Origin: Gaeumannomyces sp. JS-464
Lineage: Eukaryota > Ascomycota > Sordariomycetes > Magnaporthales > Magnaporthaceae
Direction: 5' to 3'
Assembly (NCBI GenBank): GCA_002197995.1
Contig: NGZR01000004.1
Coordinates: forward strand, 3,534,001 to 3,598,000
DNA length: 64,000 nucleotides
Below are positions 54,501-64,000 of the stretch, piece after piece. A program made the position numbers and the translations under genes. The first letter of the stretch is position 1. Each line of letters opens with the position of its first letter. Below the pieces are notes generated by a model. That model made no database searches. It was not told the origin of the DNA and saw only the letters and a list, made by a program, of their open reading frames with translations.

Positions 54501-57115
54501 GCGGCCCTTCCACGTCATGGTCGGTGGCGGCGACCAGATCTACAACGACGCCGTCATGCACCAGACCACCATCTTCAAGGAGTGGCTGGCCATCCGCAAC
54601 CCGGTGCACAAGCACAACGCGCCCTTCACGCCCGAGCTGCAGGAAGAGCTCGAGAGCTTCTACCTGCAGCGCTACTGCATGTGGTTCTCCCAGGGCCTCT
54701 TCGGCATGGCCAACTCCCAGATCCCCATGGTCAACATGTACGACGACCATGACATCATCGACGGCTTCGGCTCGTACCCGCACCACTTCATGAGCTCAGC
54801 CGTCTTCTCGGGCCTGGGCAACGTCGCCTTCAAGTACTACATGCTGTTCCAGCACCAGAGCGTGCCCGCCGAGACCGAGGCCTCGGAGCCCAGCTGGGCC
54901 CTGGGCCTGCGCCCGGGCCCCTACATCGCCGAGCGCAGCCGCAGCCGCAGCCTCTTCATGTCGCTCGGCGGCGGGCTCGCCCTGCTGGCCGTCGACTGCC
55001 GCACCGAGCGCACGCGCGACGAGGTCCTGACCGACGGCTCGTGGCAGAAGCTCATGGACCGCTGCTACGACGAGGTCGTCAAGGGCAAGACCAAGCACCT
55101 GCTGGTGCTCCTGGGCGTGCCCATCGCGTACCCGCGGCTCGTGTGGCTGGAGAACATGTGCGTTTGTCTTGTCCTTTTTATATCCCCTCGAAAGCCAGTG
55201 CTAACCAACATCTGTCTCTAGACTCACCTCGCGCCTCTTCGAGCCCGTCAAGGCTCTCGCCAAGATGGGCATGATGGGCGGCCTGCTCAACAAGTTCGAC
55301 GGCGGCGTCGAGGTGCTCGACGACCTCGACGACCATTGGACGGCCAAGCACCACAAGAAGGAGCGCAAGATCGTCATCGAGGACCTGCAGGATCTGGCGG
55401 CCGACCGGTCCGTCCGCATCACCATGCTGAGCGGCGACGTGCATCTCGCGGCCGTGGGCCAGTTCTACTCCAACCCCAAGCTCAACGTTCCAAAGCACAA
55501 GGACTTCCGCTACATGCCCAATGTTATCTCGTCGGCCATCGTCAACACGCCGCCGCCAGACATGCTGGCCGACGTGCTCAACAAACGCAACAAGGTGCAC
55601 GTCTTCGACAACGGGGCCGGCGAGAAGAAGGAGACGTACGAGGACATGATCCCCATCTTCGGCCACGGCGTCGACGGCAAGCCGCGCAACAACAAGAGGC
55701 TGCTCCCTCACCGCAACTGGTGTTCCATCCGCCTGTATGTGCCCGGGAGCACTCCGCCGTCCACCCCCGGTGGCGGGTCCGCCTTTGACCAGACTTCGGG
55801 CAACACGGTGACAGCGACGAAGCCCAAGGGCGGCATCATGCGCCGCTTGTCCAAAAAGCGCGGGCCGTCGTACCAACCCGACGTGCCGCGGCCGCCTGTG
55901 GCTGGAGGAGGCGGTCTCTTCCCGGACCTTCTCTCGCAGCGGGCGCGCTTCTGCTGACGACGTAGGCCCGGCGCCTCAGCGTCCCGGGGTTGGCCGCACC
56001 ATGTCCCTGAACCGAGGAGACTTCTCGGGTGGCCGTCCTGCTACTGCTTCTGGCGGCGGCGGAATCGGGGGCCTCTTTCGGCGCCTTAGTGGGCGTGGCG
56101 GGAAGCAGGAACCACTGCAGTCCCCAGGCGCCAAGGGCAAGGGACCCGACGACGGCGGCATCAACGGCAACTGGGGCCACGAGAGCGAGGAGGAGTACTA
56201 CCAGGACGACATCCCACCGGCGGCCGCGCGCAAGCTTGGGCTTCGCGGCGGCAGCGGCGGCCGGGCCATGGGCAACAGCCAGTTCAACCACAGCTACGAG
56301 GAGTTCGCCAAGGGCGACGAGTCCTACTTCACTACACGCGCGCCGCAGCGGCCCCCACCGCCGCCGCAGGGCATGGGTGGCGGTCGGCCTGATCACAGCT
56401 ACGGCGGCTACGGTTACGGTCCCAACGACTCGGAGTCGGAGGATGACGACCGCCGCTACCCGCCGCCGGTGCGCGCCCCTCTGGCGGACATCCAGGCTAC
56501 GGGAGGCCCTCGACGAGCCGCGGGCCACCCCCCGGCGGCCAGGTTCCTTGGCCTGGCCCGGCCCCGTCTGCTCCCCATTACAACCAGCCGGCCGCCGCCG
56601 CTCCTCAACCTCCTTCTTTCCCTCCCCCGCCGGTTGGCCCCGCGCCCGTTCCCGGCCGTGCTGCCTCCATCACGTCACCTCCCGGCACGTCCGCAGGGCC
56701 GGCCAGCATCCACAGCCCCGGCAGGGAGTCGTCAGATTACTTCCGGCCCAAGGCGCTGCACCGGGCGCCGACCAACATGACGGCCAAGCAGATGCGGCGC
56801 GGCGGCGCCTACCTCGACGTCAACCTCGAGGACGCGCTCGAGGTGACGCTCAACGTCGAGGTCAACGCAAAGGACCCGGCCGGCATCACGGTGCCCTACA
56901 GGCTCGTCGTGCCCCGCCTGTGGTACGACTACGCCGACGACTCGTCGCTCCCGGGCGACCAGCAGCAGCAGCAGCAGCAGGACCAACAATACCAGTCCCC
57001 GCCGCCGCCGCAGCAGGAGCCGACGGGCATCAAGCGTCTGCTTAGCTTGCGGCGCAACAAGTCGGACGCAGGCCCTCCTCCCAGCCACTACCAGCACCAT
57101 CCGCCCGCGGCTTGA
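51581..57115 (+). CDS. PhoD-like metallophosphatase, very large; five frameshifts
   Basis: Starts MSSQSQPSQSQPRPAPAP and ends HYQHHPPAA; about 1,820 residues after correction. Domains: a disordered Pro/Arg-rich N-terminus; an entry block KPPLYLECGPLLRYCGIRTE; a middle part WVPARGESMNVMFHSCNGFS; then the PhoD phosphatase core with GGGDQIYND, NMYDDHDIIDGFGSYPHH and LSGDVHLAAVGQFYSN, the metal-binding motifs; and a Gly/Pro-rich tail with a conserved end (TNMTAKQMRRGGAYLDVNLE). One intron at 55158-55221. The frame changes near 51935-51955, 53725-53740, in the G-run 54159-54163, near 55900-55925 and near 56465-56485; in each case the next frame continues the same protein. Fungal members are conserved single-copy proteins of unknown substrate. 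Five single-base lesions in an otherwise complete gene suggest sequence error. Confidence 0.85.
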
Positions 57116-58198
57116 AGGTGATGTCTTTGTCCGTCCCTTTGTGGGCATTTTTATCTTTGGTTCCCCCCCTCGACGATGGAAAGATGCAGCGTCGCGTACA
57201 TATTTTTTTCCTCCATCTCTCCCCAGTATCCATTCACGCATGGCACATACCTAAATTCCGCATTATCATAGACCTCATTGCCTTTTGCATGTATTGTTTT
57301 GTGTCAATTTTTTCCTTCTCTTTCACTCTCTATGCCGCCTCAACCCTTTGGACCAGGTTATCTGTGTTTCTTGGGGTTCGAGAGTGGGAGGGTTACAAAA
57401 AGGGGCAGCAGGGTCATAAAAAAAATGTTTCTAGGGTATATAGGATAGGTCTGGTGCTTTGCTTTGGCCCTTTTTCATCATGGAAATGGCGGCTCGGTTG
57501 ACGGCACACAGGACCATGGAATTCGAGGCTTTCAGGACAAAAGAATTCACGACATGAAGATTTGCAGTCGTGCTACATCTCTATATCCGAGACGCCGTCC
57601 TGACCTGTAGACGAATGAATGTGCTGTTCGCCCGCCGCTTTTCCCAGCCAACCGCCCTGCCCAGACCCGATTAGAAAAGAAGACACATGTGCTCCTCTAC
57701 AGCTGGGTTAGGCACGACAATGCCAGCTCTGGAGGCCTCAAACGAGAAAAGGACGCCATCGGCCTTGAACTTGTGAGAGCCAGCGGCTGCTTGGTAGTTG
57801 CAAAAACATGATTCCCCTACAAGACAGGATAGATTCAAATGCCTAAGTGAAGAAGAAATCCGGTCATTAGGCCACGCCGCGGCGGCAGGGCCAGATCAGA
57901 TGCAAAGCAACAACACATGTGACAAATTTGAGCTGCTCGCTCGCTGGAATCAAATGTTAGCTTGGTGCACCCAAAGCAAGATCGAGGGGTGGAAGGAGCA
58001 GTCTTACTTCGCAGATGTCAGAATATGATGCCAGCGCTGCTCGTCTCGGGCAAGTCGACCAGAGACCGCGCCGGCTACTTCTTTAGGCTATATCACCCTG
58101 TATATGGATGCACGACAAGCCCCACTAGATGCTCCTCTTGATGCTTCTGGGAGCAACGGCATGCGTAACCCCTGGAGCTGCTGGTGTAGCTGTGGCCC
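57116..58198. other. Convergent 3' region of the PhoD-like and Y14 genes
   Basis: No gene is supported. The left half is T-rich 3' untranslated sequence. Confidence 0.55.
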
Positions 58199-58540
58199 TT
58201 AAAGAACACGCTGCCAGCGCCCGTCCAGCTTTGTTCTTTCATCCCGACTTGTCTCCCACGCCTTCCCTTTTTTGTCTAGTCCCCCTCCCTTGGCCGCAGG
58301 ACTCCTGCTCCGGCTGCGTCCCCGCCCGCCGCGTCCTCGCCCGGCGCCGCCGCCGCGCGCGCCGCCCTTGGACGGGGGCGGTCGGACGAACGCAAAGTCG
58401 ACGTAGACCGTCTGGTCCAGCAGCTTGGTCTCATGGGCGCCGTCGATGGCGGCGCGGGCCTCTTGGAGGGTAGCGTATTCGATCAGAGCGTAGCCCTAGA
58501 TTCATCATTCGGTGTCACGATGGTCAGCCCTAAAAAAAAC

Positions 58541-58576
<36 letters not shown>

Positions 58577-58885
58577 GTGCCCTCATGTCCAAGTAAAACA
58601 AAGAAAACAACCGCCCAAACTCACCTTGACATAGCCGCTCCGCCGGTCCAGGTTCAGGTGGAGGTTCTTGATCTCTCCATAGTCCCCAAACTTGTCCTGG
58701 ATGGCCTCCTCGTCCGCCTCCTCGTGCACGTTTGTCGCCATCACGATCCAGCCCTCGATGGACCGCACCGCCGTGGCCTTGGCGTGCGTCTGCATGTCGG
58801 CCACCTTCGCCTGCGACGCGCCACCCTCGCCGCCGCCGCCAGCCGTCGGGCTGCTCATGCCGGCCGCCGCGTCGGCGTCGCCCAT
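58199..58885 (-). CDS. Y14/RBM8A homologue, exon-junction-complex RNA-binding protein
   Basis: Two exons, 58885-58625 and 58495-58199, phase 0, 185 residues. After [20 protein letters not shown] comes [60 protein letters not shown] and [16 protein letters not shown]. This is the single RRM of Y14/RBM8A, where [12 protein letters not shown] and GYALIEY are the RNP2 and RNP1 positions that instead bind Mago nashi. A Gly/Arg/Ser-rich tail follows. With Mago it marks spliced mRNAs upstream of exon junctions. The start is the first in-frame ATG; an ATG 17 bp upstream in another frame opens a short overlapping frame ([14 protein letters not shown]), so the true start could differ. The intron holds A8 and A28 runs. 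Confidence 0.9.
58541..58568. repeat. Poly-A28 (poly-T on the coding strand) in the Y14 intron
   Basis: Twenty-eight A on the plus strand, preceded by A8 and a C. On the coding strand this is a long T tract in the middle of the intron, about 45 bp before the acceptor. Confidence 0.95.
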
Positions 58886-59875
58886 CTCGACTCTGCCATT
58901 GTCGTCGTGACTGTTTGCGTCGCGCGGTCGTGCAGCGTTTGGGGGCAAAGACTGGGAAGAGGTACGCAGGTAAGCCGCAGATCGTAGGTCGTGGATGGGG
59001 GTGTCGGTCGGATTCGTTGTTGGTGGGGCTGGAGATTTGGCGCGATCAATGGATGGATGGTTCTTGGAGCCCGTCAACTTTCAGCAGTCTGGCGCGTTCT
59101 GACTGTCAGTGGTGGGAAATAGCCCCGCGTTTCGCGAACACCGATTGAGAGAGCCCGAGGGTTGGTTGCTGCAGCACAGCACAGAAAAAAAGCTGTTGCG
59201 GGAGGTGGAGCAGCTCACAGAGCCATCAGGTTCTAGATTTCGCGACAGCTCGCTGTCTTGCTACACGTATACTCTCATTCAACTCCAGAATGAAGCCGAC
59301 GACTGTGTAGATGGATACTACTTTTGGAGGGAGCCTAGCTGTCCTCACCTACACAGCAAGCACAGGCAGTGTCAGCAAGACACGGCTGCGTGCCAAGCAT
59401 AAAAAGGCACGCACTGGACCAGGACATCATCACGTTTCTGCTGCATTTAAGTTGGGGCACCGGGCACAGAACAGTTCAAAACTCCATTACTCCTAGCCTA
59501 TCCAAGTCACAATGCTAACACTATGGGTATCTATGCTGCTTTTCGTATCCGTATCCTGCCAATCCCAGAAATCAAAGAACACGCAAACAAAAACAAGCCA
59601 AGCCAATCCAAACGAACAAGAGAAACCAACCAAACAAGCCGAACCAAGCGAGAGAAAAAAAAAGAAAGAAAAAAAAGAAAAAAAAAGAACAAAAGCAGAT
59701 ATTGTGCAATGCTCTGTCATGGTAAAGTAAAAGGGTATGCCATGATGTGATGGTACAAGTGAAACAAGGGTAAAAGTAAACAAGGAATCATGACGTTCTG
59801 TTCTCCGCCATGATATCATGCCATATCCTGTGCGATGCGATGCAATTCGTAATCATGTCGTCGTCGTAGTCATAA
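58886..59875. other. Y14 promoter/leader and 3' flank of the coiled-coil gene
   Basis: No gene is supported. The stretch 59560-59700 is strongly A-rich on the plus strand (AAAGAAAGAAAAAAAAG), which would be T-rich in the 3' untranslated region of the minus-strand coiled-coil gene. Confidence 0.5.
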
Positions 59876-62707
59876 TCAGATGCCTCCCAGGCTATCAATG
59901 GTGACATCAAAGTCGTTCGCGTCAGGCACAAGTCCGAGCTGCTCGAGGCCCGTGTATGTCTTTCTGAGTCTGTACACCTGCCTCCTCTTGGTCTGGTAAT
60001 ACTCCGAGGCATTCTTGATTTCCCTCGCAAGCGCGTCTCCTTGACGCTTGTTGACAGACGGGCCGTTCTGTTCCTGCTCTCGTATGAGAGCAACGAGGCG
60101 GTCTGAAGCCTCCTTGGCCTCGCGGCTGACCTGCCTGAACACGATGGCGACGTTCTTGTCGGCCGAAGTGCGTGGGTCAATAGTGGGTTCGTCCTCATAG
60201 TTCTGCGTCTCGCGGGACAGAGGGGCTGGGCGCCGGATGGACATCCGAATCTTGTCGGCATCTCTGGCTCCAGTGACCCGGCTCCCCGATCGGGCGTTGC
60301 TATGCGACGAGGCAGAAGAGCTCGCGCTGGCGACCCTGCTCGTGCTGCGGGTGGTAGTGGTCTTGCTGGCTGTGGACGTGGTGATCCTGCTGGCCGAGGA
60401 TGTGGTGGTCCTGCTAGTAGTAATAGAGCTTGGGGCGGCGGCCGTGCTGGCAGCATCAGGAATGGTGGCGGGGGCCTTGCTAGCAGCAGTAGGCATGGTG
60501 GGGGGGCCTTGATAGTAGTGGCAGGCGTGGTGGCGGCGGTCTTGCTGGCGTATTGCTCGAGGCTGTCGACCTGCTTCTCAAGCGCCAAGGTCTTCTTACG
60601 CTCGTGGTCGTGGCGGGTTTGGATATCCGCGTTCTGCTCTTGGAGAGTGCTGACCTGCTCCTGGAGGATGCTGACCTGCTTCTGGAGCTCATGGGTCTTC
60701 TTGCACTCCTGCTGGTGGAGGGTCTGGATGGTCATGTTCTGCTCGTGGAGGGTGCTGATCTGCTTCTCGAGCGCCGAGGCCTTCTTGGACTCCTGTTGGT
60801 GGCGGGTTCGGATATCCGCATTCTGCTCATGGAAAGTGCCGACCTGCCTCTGGAGCTCATGGGTCTTCTTGCACTCCTGCTGATGGAGCGTCTGGATGTC
60901 GATGTTCTTTTCATGGAGAGTGCTGACCTGCTTCTGGAGCTCGTGGGTCTTCTTGCACTCCTGCTGGTGAAGGGTCTGCATGTCGATGTTCTGCTCACGA
61001 AGAGTGCTGACCTGCTTCTGGAGCTCATGGGTCTTTCTGCATTCCTGCTGGTGGCGGGTTTGGATATCCGCATTCTGCTCCCTGAGGGTGCTGATCTGCT
61101 TCTGGAGCTCATGGTTCTCGCACTCCTGCTGGTGGCGGGTCTGCATAGCGACGTCCGCTCACGGAGAGTGCTGACCTGCTTTTGGAGCTGCTTCTCGAGG
61201 GCCAAAGTCTTGTTGCACTCGAGATCGTAGCGAATCTGAAGGTCGCCAATCTGCTGCTCGAGCACGGAGGTCTTCTTACATTCCTGGTCGTGTCGAACAC
61301 GGAGCTCGCCAAGCTCCTGCTCCAGGACCCTCACATTCTTGGAGGACCGGTCAGAGTCAGAGGCGACGCCGCTGTCAGCCCGCTTGCGGGTGGACTTGAG
61401 GTGATTGACCTCGGCCGCCAACCTAGCGATCTCGTTATGAAGCTTGGTGGCTTCTGCGTGAAGCATGGTGTCGTGGTCGAACAGCGTGCGAACCTCGTCG
61501 CGGATCTTAGCCATGGTGACGAGGATCTGCTTCTCGCCATCGGTGGTGGACGTAGAGAAGACGCTGTCGTCATTCTCATGGTTGCCACAGTCTTTGACGA
61601 ACGCGTGGAAGGGAGGACGCGGCTTGACGAAGCACATGCGTCCCGATTCGAGGAACTTGAAGTCGAGAGAGCCGTCCATCAGGGCGTGGAGATGACGGAA
61701 ATCAGTCAACGAGATGGAAGACGTGGGCTCAGCGGCGTCTTGGACTGGACGCGTGATGCTTGGGCCTGTGTTCTTTGCTGACGCGCGCGAGACAGAAGAA
61801 CGCGCAATGTTTGCCGGCGCGTGTTTAGCTGATGCACGCGAGATTCCAGAGGAACGCGTGGTGTGCTCGGACGCGTCGCCATAGACCTCGTCGTGTCTCT
61901 CGACGAAAGCCTCGGATGCTGGTGGCAAGGAGTCTGCTGATGGCACGCGGGCGTGGTGCTTTGGGTTGCTCGCACGCGAGCCGACAGAGGAACGCGTCGC
62001 GTCAGACGCGTTTTTGCCGTCATACACCTCGGCGTATCTCTCGAGGAAAGCCTCGAATGCTGGATGCAAGGGGCTTGGTGATGGCACGCGGGCGCGGCTT
62101 CCGCGGTTGTTCTCGTGCGAGCTGACTGAGGAACTCGTTGCTTCGAAAGCCGTGCCTTTGGGGCCGTAAACCTCGTTGTATCTCTCTTGGAAGGCGGCGA
62201 TCTCCGGTGGCACGGGGCTTGCCAATGGCACGCGCTTGTGGTGCTTGCGGCTGTTCTCGTACGAGCTGACTGAGGAACTCGTCGCGTCGACAGACGCGTC
62301 TTTAGGGCCATAAACCTCGTTGTATCTCTTTTGGAGAGCGGCGATCTCTGGAGGAACGGGGCTTGGTGATGGCATGCGCCTGTGGTGCTCGCGGTTGTCC
62401 TCACGGGAGCTGACGGACGAGCGCGTGATGTTTGCAGGGCAACGCCAGTCACCTCGTTGAACCTTTGTGCCAGTGCGGCGCCGACGTCGGCCACGCGGGC
62501 CTGGAATCTTGGGTCCTGCTCTCGCGATGCGCGAGAGTAGGCACCCGATGCCTTGGAACCTGATGCCTTGGATGACGATGTGTGGTCGTCGGGGCACAGA
62601 CGATTGAAGACGGCCGACCAGTTGCCGGTCGTGGCCGCCTCGTTCAGTTCAATGGCGCTAAGGCCGGTCGTGCCATCGGCAGACCCAGTGCTGGAAGCAA
62701 CTGACAT
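59876..62707 (-). CDS. Coiled-coil protein made of two internal repeat families; three frameshifts
   Basis: Start MSVASSTGSADGTTGLSAIE (ATG 62707), end DSLGGI (TGA 59876). Part 1 (about 62500-61750) repeats a unit of about 54 residues with cores FQERYNEVYGPKG, LERYAEVYDGKNA and VERHDEVYGDASE, each followed by TRSSVSS...H.RVPSPSP. Part 2 (about 61700-61200) is DFRHLHALMDGSLDFKFLES and a heptad region. Part 3 (about 61230-60600) repeats a 28-residue unit QNADIQTRHQQECKKTHELQ at least seven times (84-bp DNA repeat). A Ser/Thr/Ala linker and a conserved-looking C-terminus (QTKRRQVYRLRKTYTGLEQL) close it. Frame changes occur near 62435-62455, 61150-61160 and in the G-run 60500-60506; the flanking frames continue the same repeats. 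No known family. A structural or scaffold role is only a guess. Confidence 0.65.
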
Positions 62708-64000
62708 TGTGGTAGCAGGCAAGTGTGAGTTGTGCAATGCAATGTTCAAAGTTCAAGTGCGATGGATTCAAGAGTTGAGATGGCTGTTGAAAGTTGAAGG
62801 CGCGATGGATGGCGATTGTTGATGCGGGAAGCTGAACTTGAAAGTGTGATGTTTGGTTTCTGGCAGGACTGGCCGGGGCAGAAGCGAGGACAGGACTAAG
62901 AAGCTGCAGCCCCGCCCCAGAATCAGCTTGAATCAGTCCGTGCCCAGATCAACCAGCATTCCGAATCAGGCAGGCTGCGCGCCTATTTCCTCACTTTGCC
63001 CCTCGCCCAATCAACGTCCAGGATTACACAGAGCCACCCCACTGCCGAACGAGTATGGTGACCAGAGACTTTTCCAGACTTGATGACGCACATCAATATT
63101 GGCAGCTGCAGGTTCCCGCTCTACCCTCCACCGGCGCGAAGCTTGATTTGGGCTTGGCACAAGCCAATTGCAGGTTGGTTGCAGAGGCAAATAATGGCCT
63201 GCCTCTATCCGGACAACAGCACATAGACCAAATTTCAAATCCGACGGGCCCGCATCCAAATCAAATTATTCCTACAGTACACACCCCCCCAAGAGCATTC
63301 TCCATTCCCGCCCAAGTCACCAAGCCAGCGCTACACTGTACCATCACTGTGACACGCAGAGCCCAGCCTGACCAGATCCTAGGCTCAGGTAACCGAAGCC
63401 AAGGCAATGCGCTATTTCATCTACTTTGAACGACGCTAACCACCGGCGACTGGCCTGCAGTTTCAATCGATTGACCATACGGTCCGCAGGTCTCAGCGCC
63501 ATCGAACTAAACCATGCCGCCTTCGACGCCTCAACATGCAAACACCAACCACAATCTCCGTCCCATCACAACTTTGCAGTTTCTCCAGTGTAACTTGCCG
63601 GCAGCCCCGTTGTTAGTTGCCAATCCAGGAAGAATGGCATTGGTGGCACGAAATTGACGGCATCGCATTACTACAGTCATTGTTTCCCCTTGTTTCCATT
63701 GATAACTATCCCCTTTTATACCCTCAGCCCCTCTGTCCACCCATTTATTCCCCCTTCCCCTAGTTTTTATATCTCCGTGCCAAGTCCTGCAGAAGCAAAC
63801 AGCAGCACACCCGGTCGGCGCCAGCGAATACGTGCGTGCGGCTCGGTCCGGTGCCCGACTCCTCGTCCTCGATCCTGACAACAGACGAACCGACGACTCG
63901 TGGCGGCGCGGGTCGCAGAGTTTCCGTCAACTGGCCTTCGCCGCCACCCTCCTCCCAGCCAGCGACGAGGTGCTGGCCGTCCCTGATGCACGACGGCACC
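62708..64000. other. Right edge: promoter of the coiled-coil gene and unassigned DNA
   Basis: No gene can be supported. A TTTTATACCCC element lies near 63714, followed by C/T-rich DNA. From about 63780 to the edge both strands are open, so a gene may begin here and continue beyond the window. Confidence 0.4.

Noticed and set aside
54049..54786. Minus-strand frame of 245 codons in the PhoD-like gene
   Set aside because: Antisense shadow; the plus strand carries the conserved phosphatase motifs.

Overview
The window reads as nuclear DNA of a filamentous ascomycete, most likely a sordariomycete. Introns are short (60-130 bp) with GT...AG ends and CTAAC/CTGAC-type branch points. Coding third positions are rich in G/C, and intergenic DNA carries poly-A/T tracts and ACCT-type microsatellites. 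The gene set is typically ascomycete: KEX2 kexin, SNX4/ATG24, an LETM1 protein, a GH76 enzyme and a LAT-type permease. I cannot place it below class with confidence.

Layout. (1) 1-1.6 kb: the tail of an unknown gene and a twin-CX9C protein gene. (2) 1.6-17.9 kb: an accessory, repeat-rich block. It holds two decayed ankyrin paralogues, a large secreted low-complexity protein, a MYND zinc-finger pseudogene beside an (AGT)40 microsatellite, a 5'-truncated LINE, a Copia fragment, a truncated nucleosidase-domain fragment, LTR/MITE-like sequences and a 5S rRNA-like sequence. (3) 18.2-19.0 kb: the uS17 ribosomal protein gene (RPS11), where ordinary gene space begins. (4) 19.5-28.2 kb: five adjacent metabolic or transport genes (haem-oxygenase-like diiron enzyme, methyltransferase, GNAT acetyltransferase, PaiB-type FMN protein, amino acid permease) with two divergent promoters. 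This is a candidate small-molecule cluster without a PKS or NRPS. (5) 28.9-59 kb: mostly conserved genes: a 2EXR/C2H2 protein, a KDEL-receptor homologue, a GH76 enzyme, adenylate kinase, LETM1, SNX4, KEX2, a PhoD-like phosphatase and Y14/RBM8A. (6) 59.9-62.7 kb: an unrecognised coiled-coil protein built from two kinds of internal repeat.

Two kinds of lesion can be told apart. Transposon and MYND relics carry in-frame stop codons made by substitution (some C-to-T/G-to-A-like, as RIP would give). Several otherwise complete genes (PhoD-like, SNX4, permease, methyltransferase, coiled-coil protein, secreted protein) instead carry single-base frameshifts, several of them in G/C homopolymers. Neighbouring genes of similar length (KEX2, LETM1, GH76, diiron enzyme) are intact. 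Residual assembly indels are the simplest explanation, but the sequence alone cannot exclude real decay. Coordinates of frameshifted genes are given end to end.
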